Assembly: GCF_024305245.1 (NCBI RefSeq)
Contig: NZ_JAMWYX010000004.1
Span: 124,001-188,000, forward strand
Direction of reading: 5' to 3'
Source of the DNA: Erythrobacter sp.
GTDB lineage: Bacteria; Pseudomonadota; Alphaproteobacteria; Sphingomonadales; Sphingomonadaceae
DNA length: 64,000 nucleotides
A model generated the notes under the pieces. That model was given only the letters and a program-made list of their open reading frames with translations, made no database searches and had not been told where the DNA came from. Position numbers and translations under genes: made by a program. Below are positions 41,703 through 49,139 of this stretch, piece after piece; within the stretch, counting starts at the first letter, position 1; every line of letters begins with the position of its first letter.

Positions 41703-43877
41703 ATGCCGAATGATCCGCGCGCGCACGGCCACCAGAACCCGCTCGGCGAGAATATCTTTCGCGCTGCCTTTCAGGCATTCCCCGCCGCCGCCTGCATTCT
41801 CGAACCGGCCGGAGATGATAGCGAAGCGAATCGTGACTGGCGTTGTGTCGCCGTCAGCGATGCCATGCAGACCATGTTCGAAGGCGATGAACTGACCGGT
41901 CAAACCTTGCGCGGACGATTTCCCGCGTGGGCCGACGAATGGTGCGCCAGTTGCGAACAGGTGCTGGCGGACGGTAAGGAACACCTCAGCATTTCCGCAG
42001 GATCGCAGGAATCGCAGCTGTTCGAAATTGCGCTTTCCCGGCTGCCTTGCGAAGGGCGCGATGCCGTTATTGCAAAGGTGCGCGATGTCTCCAGCGAATA
42101 TGCGGCTCTGGCAAGCCAGCGCCAGATCGACGCGCGTTACAGGACCTTGTTCAACGCCATCGACGAAGGTTTCTGTATCGCCGAGGTGCTGTTTTCCGAA
42201 ACGGGCGAACCGGAAGACTACCGCTTTCTGGAAGCCAACCGTGCCTTTGTCGAGCATACCGGACTGAACGACCCCGTCGGCAAGCGCATCCGCGAAATGC
42301 AGCCTGACATCGAAGACCACTGGGTCGAAACCTATGGCAGGATCGCGCAGACCGGCATGGCCGAACGCTTCGAAAGCGAATCCTCCGCGATGGGTCGATG
42401 GTTCGATGTCTTCGCTTTTCCGATCGGCGATACGGCCCCATTTTTTGTCGGCATCCTGTTCGAGGATGTGAGGGAGCGCAAGGAGATGGAGCTGGCGCTG
42501 CGCCATAGCGAAAGCCGGCTGCATTCGCTGATCGATGCGACATCGGATCTGATCTTCCGGATGAACCCTGACGGTACCGATATCCAGCAGCTCGATGGAC
42601 GCGGGCCGCTCGGCTCGGAAAAGAAGATCGCCAACCTGCTGACCGAACATATCCCGGCAGACGACCGCAAAGCGCTGAAGCAAGCGCTCAAAACCGCCAT
42701 GCGGAACCGCGCGCCGCTGGCGATGGAGCACCGGGTCATCAATCCCGAAGGGATCATCCGATGGCTCAATTCGCGCGCCGTGCCGGTTCTGGATGATCGC
42801 GGTGAGATCACCGAATGGTTCGGCATGGCGACCGACATCACCGGCCGCAGGAAGGTGGAAGAGCAGCTCGCCCACGGCGCCCAGATGCTGCGGGTGGCGA
42901 GCGAGATCGGCAAGGTGGGGCTGTGGGACTGGAATGTCGAAACCGGTGATCTGACCTGGTCCGACGAACATTTCCGCCAGCAGGGGTTCGAAGTCGGCGA
43001 AGTCAGCCCGACCTTCGAGATCTGGGCCAGCGGGGTTCATCCCGACGATATCGGTCCGACCCGGGCGAAGCTCGACGAAGCCATGAAGACGGGCGAGGAA
43101 TACGTGAACGAATACCGCGTAACCCACCGGGACGGCACCATCCGCTGGCTTTCGGGACGTGGGCGGTTCCTGTACGATCCCGCCGGAAAGCCCGTCCGGA
43201 TGCTGGGTGCGATGATCGATGCGACCGAGCGCCGCCGTCAGGAAGAGTGGCACAAGCTGCTGGTCGCCGAACTGCAGCACCGGGTGCGCAATCTGATCGG
43301 CATGGTGCGTTCGGTCGCGCGGCTATCGGCGCCCAGCCATCGCAATGTCGATGAATATGTCGATCATCTGATCGGCCGTCTGCAGGCCATGGGCCGCACG
43401 CAATCCACGTTGACCCGGTCGCCGGGCGCCAAGGTCGATCTGGCCGAGCTGGTGCGCGAAGAACTGCTGGTGCACGCCGCACGGCCCGATCAATGCCTCG
43501 TAGAAGGGCCGGATGTGGCGCTGTCCCCGCACGCAGCCGAGATCGTCACGTTGGCCATCCATGAACTCGCGACCAATTCGATCAAATATGGCGCACTGGG
43601 CGACAAGGGATATATCCGGATCGTCTGGACCGTCAGCGATCGGGAGGCCGAAACCTGGGTGGCGCTGCGCTGGCAGGAAACCTCGCCCCACGGCAACCCC
43701 AAGCCATCGCGCAAGGGCTTCGGCCGCCGCCTGATCGAGGAACGGGTGCCCTACGAATTGCGCGGCACAGGCCGGCTCGACGTGCACGACACCGGCGTTC
43801 TGGCGCAGTTAGAATTTCCGCTCGTGGAAGGCCCGAGCATTCTCGAGACACGCAGCCACAGATTGGGCCGTATATGA
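41703..43877 (+). CDS. PAS-domain sensor histidine kinase, HWE family
   Basis: A soluble kinase of 724 residues with four PAS-like domains (about residues 15-140, 145-265, 275-400, 395-520), each of the last three closed by a PAC-type ending such as GMATDITGRRKVEEQ. The HWE kinase core follows: phospho-acceptor His in LLVAELQHRVRNLIGMV, N-box LAIHELATNSIKYGALG, and the WxE signature in LRWQETSPHG. No membrane helix is seen. Kinases of this type activate PhyR in the alphaproteobacterial general stress response. Its stop overlaps the start of the response regulator gene (ATGA). Confidence 0.9.
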   Translation: MPNDPRAHGHQNPLGENIFRAAFQAFPAAACILEPAGDDSEANRDWRCVAVSDAMQTMFEGDELTGQTLRGRFPAWADEWCASCEQVLADGKEHLSISAGSQESQLFEIALSRLPCEGRDAVIAKVRDVSSEYAALASQRQIDARYRTLFNAIDEGFCIAEVLFSETGEPEDYRFLEANRAFVEHTGLNDPVGKRIREMQPDIEDHWVETYGRIAQTGMAERFESESSAMGRWFDVFAFPIGDTAPFFVGILFEDVRERKEMELALRHSESRLHSLIDATSDLIFRMNPDGTDIQQLDGRGPLGSEKKIANLLTEHIPADDRKALKQALKTAMRNRAPLAMEHRVINPEGIIRWLNSRAVPVLDDRGEITEWFGMATDITGRRKVEEQLAHGAQMLRVASEIGKVGLWDWNVETGDLTWSDEHFRQQGFEVGEVSPTFEIWASGVHPDDIGPTRAKLDEAMKTGEEYVNEYRVTHRDGTIRWLSGRGRFLYDPAGKPVRMLGAMIDATERRRQEEWHKLLVAELQHRVRNLIGMVRSVARLSAPSHRNVDEYVDHLIGRLQAMGRTQSTLTRSPGAKVDLAELVREELLVHAARPDQCLVEGPDVALSPHAAEIVTLAIHELATNSIKYGALGDKGYIRIVWTVSDREAETWVALRWQETSPHGNPKPSRKGFGRRLIEERVPYELRGTGRLDVHDTGVLAQLEFPLVEGPSILETRSHRLGRI

Positions 43878-44248
43878 ATTCCGAGCCTCTTGCCGGCCGC
43901 CGAATCGTGATTGTCGAGGATGATTACTTCCAGGCGGAAGATTCCCGGCTGCTGCTCGAACGCGCGGGTGCGCAGATCGTGGCGATATCCGCGACCACTC
44001 CGAATCTGGCGGAACTGCTGGCTCAAGGGTCGGTCGACGCGGGCCTGATCGACATCAATCTGGGGCAGACCCATTCGCTGGATTTCGCGCGCGCGCTGCG
44101 CGATCATGCGATTCCGTTCGTGTTCCTGACCGGATATGATGCGGGAATGCTGCCTGACGATCTGACGGACGGTCCGTGCATCAGCAAACCGGCGGACGCA
44201 GAAAAGATCGTCGCCGAATTGTGCAACCTTATCCCCCCGCGCAACTGA
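43874..44248 (+). CDS. Single-domain response regulator, FATGUY-like
   Basis: A 124-residue receiver domain with no output domain. VIVEDDYFQAED gives the acidic pocket, GLIDINLG the phospho-acceptor Asp, CISKPAD the conserved Lys. The stretch PFVFLTGYDAG is close to the PFxFATGY motif of the FATGUY receivers that work as phosphate relays in the general stress response (SdrG in Sphingomonas). It is co-translated with the HWE kinase and is probably its direct partner. The motif has Leu where Ala is usual. Confidence 0.87.
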   Translation: MNSEPLAGRRIVIVEDDYFQAEDSRLLLERAGAQIVAISATTPNLAELLAQGSVDAGLIDINLGQTHSLDFARALRDHAIPFVFLTGYDAGMLPDDLTDGPCISKPADAEKIVAELCNLIPPRN

Positions 44249-44296
44249 ACCGACCGCCGCGCCCGCGCGTGATATAGCGCGGGCGTGGCGGTCGGT
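44249..44296. terminator. Very strong 20-base hairpin between convergent genes
   Basis: A 20-base stem with one mismatch and an eight-base loop (GTGATATA) begins directly after the response-regulator stop and ends 8 bases before the second Crp/Fnr stop. It lacks a T-run, so it may act as an mRNA 3' end stabiliser on both strands rather than a classic terminator. Confidence 0.6.
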
Positions 44297-44304
44297 CAGG
44301 CAGG

Positions 44305-45057
44305 TCAGGCGGCGATCGCCTTGTAGTTGACGAGCATATCCTGATTATCCGTGCGCGGCGCGAGATAGGCGCTGTCGAACCCGGCGACCTGCTGCAATTC
44401 GCGCAAGTCGAGGATCGTCATCTGCTTTGATCGCAAGGTGATCAGCTTCTCGTGCCGCAGCTGCTGGAGCTTGCGGTTGATGTGAACCGGGGTCAGGCCG
44501 AGCACATCGGCCAGATCATCCTGCGTCAGCGGAAAGAAGAACTGGTTGCCCTGTGCCCCGTCCACCAGCGCGAGCCGGAAATGGGCTTCGCAGATCAGGT
44601 GGGCCATCCGTTCGAGCGCATCGCGGCGCCCGACATTGACCGCCCAGGATGCAAGAATGGCATTTTCCATGCAGCCGTAGTTGCGCATGGCTTCGCCGAT
44701 CGCGGGGTAGCGTTCGATCGCGCGGTTCATGTCGGCATGCGGAATGTTGACGATCTGGCAGGGGCTCAGCGTGATGACTTCTTCGATCGCCACCGCATCG
44801 GGCGAGGAATCGAAATAGAAGGCATCGCCCGGCAGCAGCAGCCTGGTGATCTGGCGCGCGCCGTTGCGAAGGATCTGGTAGCGGGCGGCCCAGCCGCTCA
44901 GAATAACGGGAAAGGTGACGATCTCGTCGCCATCGCGGGAGAGGTACTTCTTCGCCGGGATTTCCCGCGGATTGCGGCAGAGTTCTTCAAGAACACCGAT
45001 TTCGCTCTGGGAGAGTGCTGCGGCATGCGACAACCGTTGCAGGAAGGCGTTGGTCAT
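44305..45057 (-). CDS. Crp/Fnr family transcriptional regulator (second of two)
   Basis: A 250-residue regulator with a cyclic-nucleotide-binding-fold domain (GWAARYQILRNGARQITRLLLPGDAFYFD) and a winged helix (PLTQDDLADVLGLTPVHINR followed by KLQQLRHEKLITL). The recognition helices of the two regulators share VHxNRxLQ, so they may read similar sites. ATG at 45057 has GAGGAGG before it; the ORF-track start is eight codons earlier. Its upstream region carries two CCTAGGA palindromes. No Fe-S cysteines are seen. Confidence 0.85.
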   Translation of the reverse strand: MTNAFLQRLSHAAALSQSEIGVLEELCRNPREIPAKKYLSRDGDEIVTFPVILSGWAARYQILRNGARQITRLLLPGDAFYFDSSPDAVAIEEVITLSPCQIVNIPHADMNRAIERYPAIGEAMRNYGCMENAILASWAVNVGRRDALERMAHLICEAHFRLALVDGAQGNQFFFPLTQDDLADVLGLTPVHINRKLQQLRHEKLITLRSKQMTILDLRELQQVAGFDSAYLAPRTDNQDMLVNYKAIAA

Positions 45058-45498
45058 AGAAGTCCTCCTCATAATAAGCATGAGGGGGTAGTGTCCTAGG
45101 AGTTGGCCGTGCGCTCCTGCTCAAATGTTATTCGCGGTGTTGATTCTTGTGCAACTCACCGTGGAAACAGGGCGAACCATCGGGCGCCGGGCCGAACGTG
45201 ATGTAATACGATGACATTTACCTAGGATGATATCGTCCAGCGAATCGGTCTGCGCCCTTTTATCGCGGCCGATCAGGCTGATGCCGGACTTTTGTGGCCC
45301 GGGTGCAGCTTCGCACGGAAGGGCAATCTGCGACTTGTGAATCCCCGTGTCGACCAATCGGGCGCACCCGGCGATGGGGCGCGGCGGGTGGGTAATACAG
45401 GATAGTCGCCCCTCCCGATGCCCATGTCAGGTTCAAGCAGAACCGAAGCGGCGGCCCGGTCGCCCCTTTCCGGTTCTCACTTGGGAAAGGAACAAGAC
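45058..45498. other. 441-base intergenic region with short palindromes
   Basis: Between a minus-strand regulator and a plus-strand gene. I see no credible gene (the 45121-45357 minus ORF has no ribosome site or recognisable protein). It holds TCCTAGGA (45094-45101), a second CCTAGGA (45221-45227) and a near-perfect 14-base palindrome GGATGATATCGTCC (45225-45238), which may be regulator sites for the genes on either side. Confidence 0.5.
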
Positions 45499-45867
45499 AT
45501 GGCAGACGAGCGCAATCAGAATCGCGAAGGCCAGAACGAAGGTGGCCGCAATCAGAACCAGCAGCGTCAGCAGGGCCAGCCCGGCCAGATGGAGCAGCAG
45601 GATCGCCAGCAGGGCCGCGATCAGGACGATAGCGGCCAGCGCGCGCAGGGCGGCCAGGCCGAGCAGCGCGGTTATGGCGGGCAGGGCGGGGTAACCGGCG
45701 GATACCAGCCGGGCTCGCAAGGTTCGCAGGACCAGCAGCGTGAAGGCCAGCAGGATCAGGGCCAGCAACGTCAGGGCCAGCAAGGCCAGAGCGAAGGTCG
45801 CCCGTCCTCCTCCAGTGGTTCGAGCAGCTCGGAGGGTTCCGGCAAGTCCGGCTCCTCCTCGAGCTGA
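45499..45867 (+). CDS. Low-complexity Gln/Gly-rich, intrinsically disordered protein
   Basis: A 122-residue protein made almost wholly of Gln, Gly, Arg, Asp and Ser: it starts MADERNQNREGQNEGG, continues in Q/G/R runs and ends with a Ser/Gly stretch. No hydrophobic core is present, so it should be disordered; hydrophilin- or KGG-type stress proteins are comparable in composition. ATG at 45499 has AAAGGAAC before it; the ORF-track start lies 27 codons upstream. The opposite strand also has a long open frame, an effect of composition. Likely a desiccation or osmotic stress protectant, inferred from composition and neighbours. Confidence 0.65.
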   Translation: MADERNQNREGQNEGGRNQNQQRQQGQPGQMEQQDRQQGRDQDDSGQRAQGGQAEQRGYGGQGGVTGGYQPGSQGSQDQQREGQQDQGQQRQGQQGQSEGRPSSSSGSSSSEGSGKSGSSSS

Positions 45868-45946
45868 TCGACGTGGCGGCGGGCAAGCGCCCCTGCCCGC
45901 CGCCACACCTCTATCCAAGCAAGATCGCGCAGACCGGGAGAAACCG

Positions 45947-46636
45947 ATGCACCGTCAATCGCGCCGTTCATGGCCGAAACTCGCCGCTTTGGGAATCGGC
46001 CTCGTGGCGATTCCCGCGGTGGCCTTTGGAGTGGCGAGTTCCCGCCGCCGTGCCGATATCCGATCGGACAACGCCCCCGGTTTTACGGCCCGGCGTTCCT
46101 TCGGCAGCTTCGATGTGGTCGGCCGCAGCGTCACGATCCGAAAACCGCGGGACGAACTTTTCCGCTTCTGGCGCGATTTTTCCAACCTTCCGGAGTTCAT
46201 GGAGAACCTCGACAAGGTCGTGCCAGACGACACCGAGTCCGGGCGCAACACCTGGTTCATTCGCGCCCCGGCGGGCAAGACCTTTGCGGTCGAAACGCGG
46301 GTTGTGCGCGAAATCGATAATGAACTGATCGCCTGGCGTTCGACCCCCGAATCCGAGATCGAGACCGAGGGCCGTGTCACTTTCGAGGATGCGCCGGGCG
46401 AGCGCGGCACCCGCGTCGGGCTGATCATCGCCTACAAGCCGGTCGGCGGGGTGGCGGGCAAGATGCTTGCCAAGCTGCTGCGACGATCGCCCGAACTACA
46501 GGCCCGGCACGACCTCAAGCGGTTCAAGATGCTGTTGGAAACCGGCGAGATCTCCACCTCCGCGCGGTGCCGAACCGATCACGGCGCAACGCAGCAGGCA
46601 AGCAGTCACACAGATCGAAACGAGGAGCAGGCATAA
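45947..46636 (+). CDS. SRPBCC family membrane-anchored protein
   Basis: A 229-residue protein with an N-terminal membrane segment (KLAALGIGLVAIPAVAFGVA) and a START-like SRPBCC fold over about residues 55-205: VVGRSVTIRKPRDELFRFWR, FSNLPEFMENLDKVVPDD and GTRVGLIIAYKPVGGVAGKM are typical of this hydrophobic-ligand-binding group. ATG at 45947 has GGGAG upstream; the ORF-track start lies 69 codons too early. Its TAA overlaps the ATG of the alcohol dehydrogenase gene, so the two are coupled. Ligand unknown. Confidence 0.82.
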   Translation: MHRQSRRSWPKLAALGIGLVAIPAVAFGVASSRRRADIRSDNAPGFTARRSFGSFDVVGRSVTIRKPRDELFRFWRDFSNLPEFMENLDKVVPDDTESGRNTWFIRAPAGKTFAVETRVVREIDNELIAWRSTPESEIETEGRVTFEDAPGERGTRVGLIIAYKPVGGVAGKMLAKLLRRSPELQARHDLKRFKMLLETGEISTSARCRTDHGATQQASSHTDRNEEQA

Positions 46637-47838
46637 TGCGCGCGTTGACATGGCAAGGCACTCAGGATGTGCAGGTCGACACCGTCGCCGATCCCGAGAT
46701 CATCAATCCGCGCGATGCGATCATCAAGGTCACCTCGACCGCGATCTGCGGCAGCGACCTGCATCTTTACGACGGCGTCATCCCGATGGTGAAGCCCGGC
46801 GACATCCTCGGCCATGAATTCATGGGCGAGGTAGTCGAGACCGGCGCCTCCAGCACCCTGCAAAAGGGTCAGCGTGTGGTCGTCCCCTTCACGATCAGCT
46901 GCGGGGGCTGCTTTCACTGCAAGATCAGCCAGTTCAGTGCCTGCGAGAACTCCAACCCGGTCGAAAAGCAGGACGCCTCCGAAATGCTTTACGGCCATCC
47001 AATGGGCGGCATTTTCGGCTATTCGCATCTGACCGGGGGCTATTCGGGCGGGCAGGCGGAATATGTCCGCGTGCCGTTTTCCGATGTCGGCCCGCTCGCG
47101 GTGCCCGATCACCTTGATGACGATCAGGTTCTGTTTCTGTCGGACATTCTGCCGACAGGCTGGATGGCGGCGGAGAACGCCGAGATCCAGCCCGATGACA
47201 CCGTGGCGGTATGGGGTTGCGGCCCGGTCGGTCTGTTTGCCGTGCAATCGGCGCTGGCGATGGGCGCGGCGCGGGTGATTGCGATCGATCACTATCCGCA
47301 TCGGCTGGCGCTGGCGCGGATGCTTGGCGCTGAAACCGTCGATTTCCGCCATTCCAACGTGCGCGAAGCCTTGCTGGAGATGTCGGGCGGCATCGGCGTG
47401 GACGCGGTGATCGATGCCGTCGGGATGGAAGCGCACGGCTTTGCGATCGACAACATGATCGATGTCGCCAAACAGAAGGTCGGCGTCGGCGCCGATCGTG
47501 CGAGCGCGCTGAAGCAGGCGATCCTTGCGGTGCGTCCCGGCGGGCGGGTGTCGATCCCCGGCGTCTATGGCGGCATGACCGACAAGTTCCCGCTCGGCGC
47601 GCTGATGGAGAAGGGGTTGCAGATCCGCACCGGCCAAACCCATGTCCAGCGCTACCTGCACGATCTGCTCGCCAAGATCGAGGAGGGGGCGATCGACACG
47701 ACCTTTCTGATCAGCCACCGCCTGCCGCTGGAAGAAGCCGCTTACGGTTACAAGTCCTTCAAGGAAGAGCAGAACAACTGGATCAAGGTGGTACTGAAAC
47801 CCGGCATGGATGCCTCGGGCGCAGCGAGCCGCGCCTGA
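46636..47838 (+). CDS. Zinc-dependent alcohol dehydrogenase
   Basis: Medium-chain dehydrogenase of 400 residues. The catalytic zinc site has AICGSDLHLYDG and GHEFMGEV; the structural zinc loop has CGGCFHCKISQFSACEN. The cofactor site is VAVWGCGPVGLFAVQSA with an acidic residue (IDHYP) at the end of strand 2, suggesting NAD. An extra loop of about 20 residues (VEKQDASEMLYGHPMGG) places it in the glutathione-independent formaldehyde-dehydrogenase-like group common in stress loci. It probably handles aldehydes or alcohols. It is co-translated with the SRPBCC gene. Confidence 0.88.
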   Translation: MRALTWQGTQDVQVDTVADPEIINPRDAIIKVTSTAICGSDLHLYDGVIPMVKPGDILGHEFMGEVVETGASSTLQKGQRVVVPFTISCGGCFHCKISQFSACENSNPVEKQDASEMLYGHPMGGIFGYSHLTGGYSGGQAEYVRVPFSDVGPLAVPDHLDDDQVLFLSDILPTGWMAAENAEIQPDDTVAVWGCGPVGLFAVQSALAMGAARVIAIDHYPHRLALARMLGAETVDFRHSNVREALLEMSGGIGVDAVIDAVGMEAHGFAIDNMIDVAKQKVGVGADRASALKQAILAVRPGGRVSIPGVYGGMTDKFPLGALMEKGLQIRTGQTHVQRYLHDLLAKIEEGAIDTTFLISHRLPLEEAAYGYKSFKEEQNNWIKVVLKPGMDASGAASRA

Positions 47839-48014
47839 TGGCGGCACGATGGTTAACGCGATTTCACCTAATAGCGCGAAAGGCAATTCAGGTTAGAGCC
47901 AGATTTGGTCCCGGGCCGCAAAGCCAAAGGCACCAGGAGGCCCCGATTCTTTCTGGCAAACGCTTTTACCGGATGCTGTGCGCTTTGACGCCCGTCCGGT
48001 GATTGCCCCATACT

Positions 48015-48044
48015 CCCCCGCCCAGCGATGGGCGGGGGTTTTTT
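48015..48044 (+). terminator. Intrinsic terminator after the dehydrogenase operon
   Basis: CCCCCGCCC and GGGCGGGGG form a nine-base stem with loop AGCGAT, followed by TTTTTTG. It is one of the clearest terminators in the window and faces the plus strand, 177 bases after the stop. Confidence 0.85.
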
Positions 48045-48151
48045 GTTTTTGCTTGTCGTAAAGCCGGATTGCGCCATTTCGGCGGCGGTTTCACGCCCTT
48101 GGACGTGGGCCTCGCCGGAGCCGTGCAGATTTGCGGAATGCAGACGCGAAA

Positions 48152-48217
48152 GCGCCCGCAAGGGGGAAGGATGGAGCCGAGGGGGCTCGCGGGGCACCTT
48201 CTCCTGCTTGCGGGCGC
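48152..48217. ncRNA. Candidate structured RNA element with nested stems
   Basis: An outer 11-base perfect stem GCGCCCGCAAG / CTTGCGGGCGC encloses further pairing (GAAGG with CCTTC, GAGCC with GGCTC). The 66-base fold is more complex than a terminator and has no T-run. It lies 65 bases after the stop of the hemerythrin gene on the minus strand. No known RNA family is matched by eye. Confidence 0.35.
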
Positions 48218-48281
48218 TACCCCGATCCGGGCCAGGCGGGTCGCGAACTGGCGGGGACGGGGATAGGGTGTCAGCCGGACA

Positions 48282-48812
48282 TCAGCCGAGATCGACCCGG
48301 TCGAAATAGTTGCGGTATTCGACGCTCATGCGCTGGCGGGCTTCCAGCGGTGCGTTGCGGATCACGTCCGGCAGCCAGCTGCCTTCTTCCTGATGGATGT
48401 GCTGCTGAACGGCGCTTTCGATGTGATCGAGCTTTTCGATCCATTGCTCGCTACCCGGTTCGAGCTTTTTCAGCTCCGCCAGCTGCACTTTGGTCATGGC
48501 GTGTTCTTCGTAAGCCATCCCGGCATGGGTCTTGCCGCTGTTCTCGGACACTTCGGGATAGATCACCGCCTCTTCCGCCATGGAGTGGGCATTGAGCAGC
48601 AGGCTCAGTTCGGTCACGGCTGCCTGCGCTGCCGGGCCCGATGCGCTGCGCGCCTGCGCGAAGAGTTGCTCGATCTGCTTGTGCTGGCGAAGAATGTCCT
48701 CGGCGAACAGCTGGCCTTCGGCCATTTTTTCGAACCCGATCCGCCTTTCTCTCCGCTCCTCCTCGGAAGCTGATGGAGCGAGTGTGGCGGCTATACGATC
48801 GATGAAGGACAT
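48282..48812 (-). CDS. Hemerythrin HHE domain protein, second copy
   Basis: A 176-residue helical protein with HHE-type iron ligands: EDILRQHKQIEQLF, LLLNAHSMAEEAVIYPEVSE, and AYEEHAMTKVQLAELK then AVQQHIHQEEGSWLPDVI. It is not a close duplicate of the one at 35717 but has the same fold. ATG at 48812 has AGGAG upstream; the ORF-track start is 25 codons too early. It is divergent from otsA, and dyad D lies between the two genes. An oxygen, NO or iron role in stress is probable. Confidence 0.82.
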   Translation of the reverse strand: MSFIDRIAATLAPSASEEERRERRIGFEKMAEGQLFAEDILRQHKQIEQLFAQARSASGPAAQAAVTELSLLLNAHSMAEEAVIYPEVSENSGKTHAGMAYEEHAMTKVQLAELKKLEPGSEQWIEKLDHIESAVQQHIHQEEGSWLPDVIRNAPLEARQRMSVEYRNYFDRVDLG

Positions 48813-49139
48813 CGAGAAAACTCCTGATCCGGATTGAACACTTGTCGAACTGCGTTGCAGGCTAGCAGTCAGACGAAGCCCATCCATTTCCTAGCTTGCT
48901 ATCTCGCGTTAGGGCGCGGCGTTGTTCGGCTGATTGCGCGGAAAATGGGCGACTTAACGGTTCTGCCGAAGGCCCTGCGCGCGACTGGAAATCTCGCCCC
49001 CGCGAGGGCCGTTCCATCACATGGGCTATATCTTTGCCGCGCCGGGTGCGCGATCCGACAGCCCAAGGGGGGTATGATCGCACGCGGACGCAAATTCGTT
49101 TTCGGCGATGTGTCTTTGCCAGAACGAAAGGGCAATCCA
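48813..49139. other. 327-base divergent region between hemerythrin and otsA genes
   Basis: No separate gene is supported; the otsA frame is open back to 48834, but the N-terminus of the enzyme fits only from 49140. It contains dyad D and no GGAAC-N17-GTT promoter. Confidence 0.55.
48899..48912. promoter_or_regulatory. 5-4-5 dyad D, candidate Crp/Fnr-type site
   Basis: CTATC-TCGC-GTTAG: right half perfect, left half one mismatch from CTAAC. It lies 87 bases from the hemerythrin start and 228 bases from otsA. Confidence 0.35.

Larger units (their letters stand above)
47839..48281. other. 443-base intergenic region with a terminator and a structured element
   Basis: No convincing protein gene: the ORFs here have no ribosome site and odd composition. 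The region contains the terminator at 48015-48044 and the folded element at 48152-48217, reported separately. About 170 bases lie between the dehydrogenase stop and the terminator; a small RNA could fit. Confidence 0.55.

Noticed and set aside
41622-43280. 552-residue minus-strand ORF opposite the kinase
   Set aside because: Overlaps the whole kinase core; no domain or ribosome site.
45121-45357. Minus-strand 78-residue ORF in the 45 kb intergenic region
   Set aside because: No ribosome site, no recognisable protein, and it runs through the palindromes; treated as non-coding.
45433-45918. Leu/Ala-rich minus-strand ORF opposite the Gln/Gly-rich protein
   Set aside because: Looks like a membrane protein only because the opposite strand of CAG/GGC repeats reads as CTG/GCC; no start signal.
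48003-48266. Plus-strand 87-residue ORF over the terminator and folded element
   Set aside because: Begins within the terminator stem and has no ribosome site.
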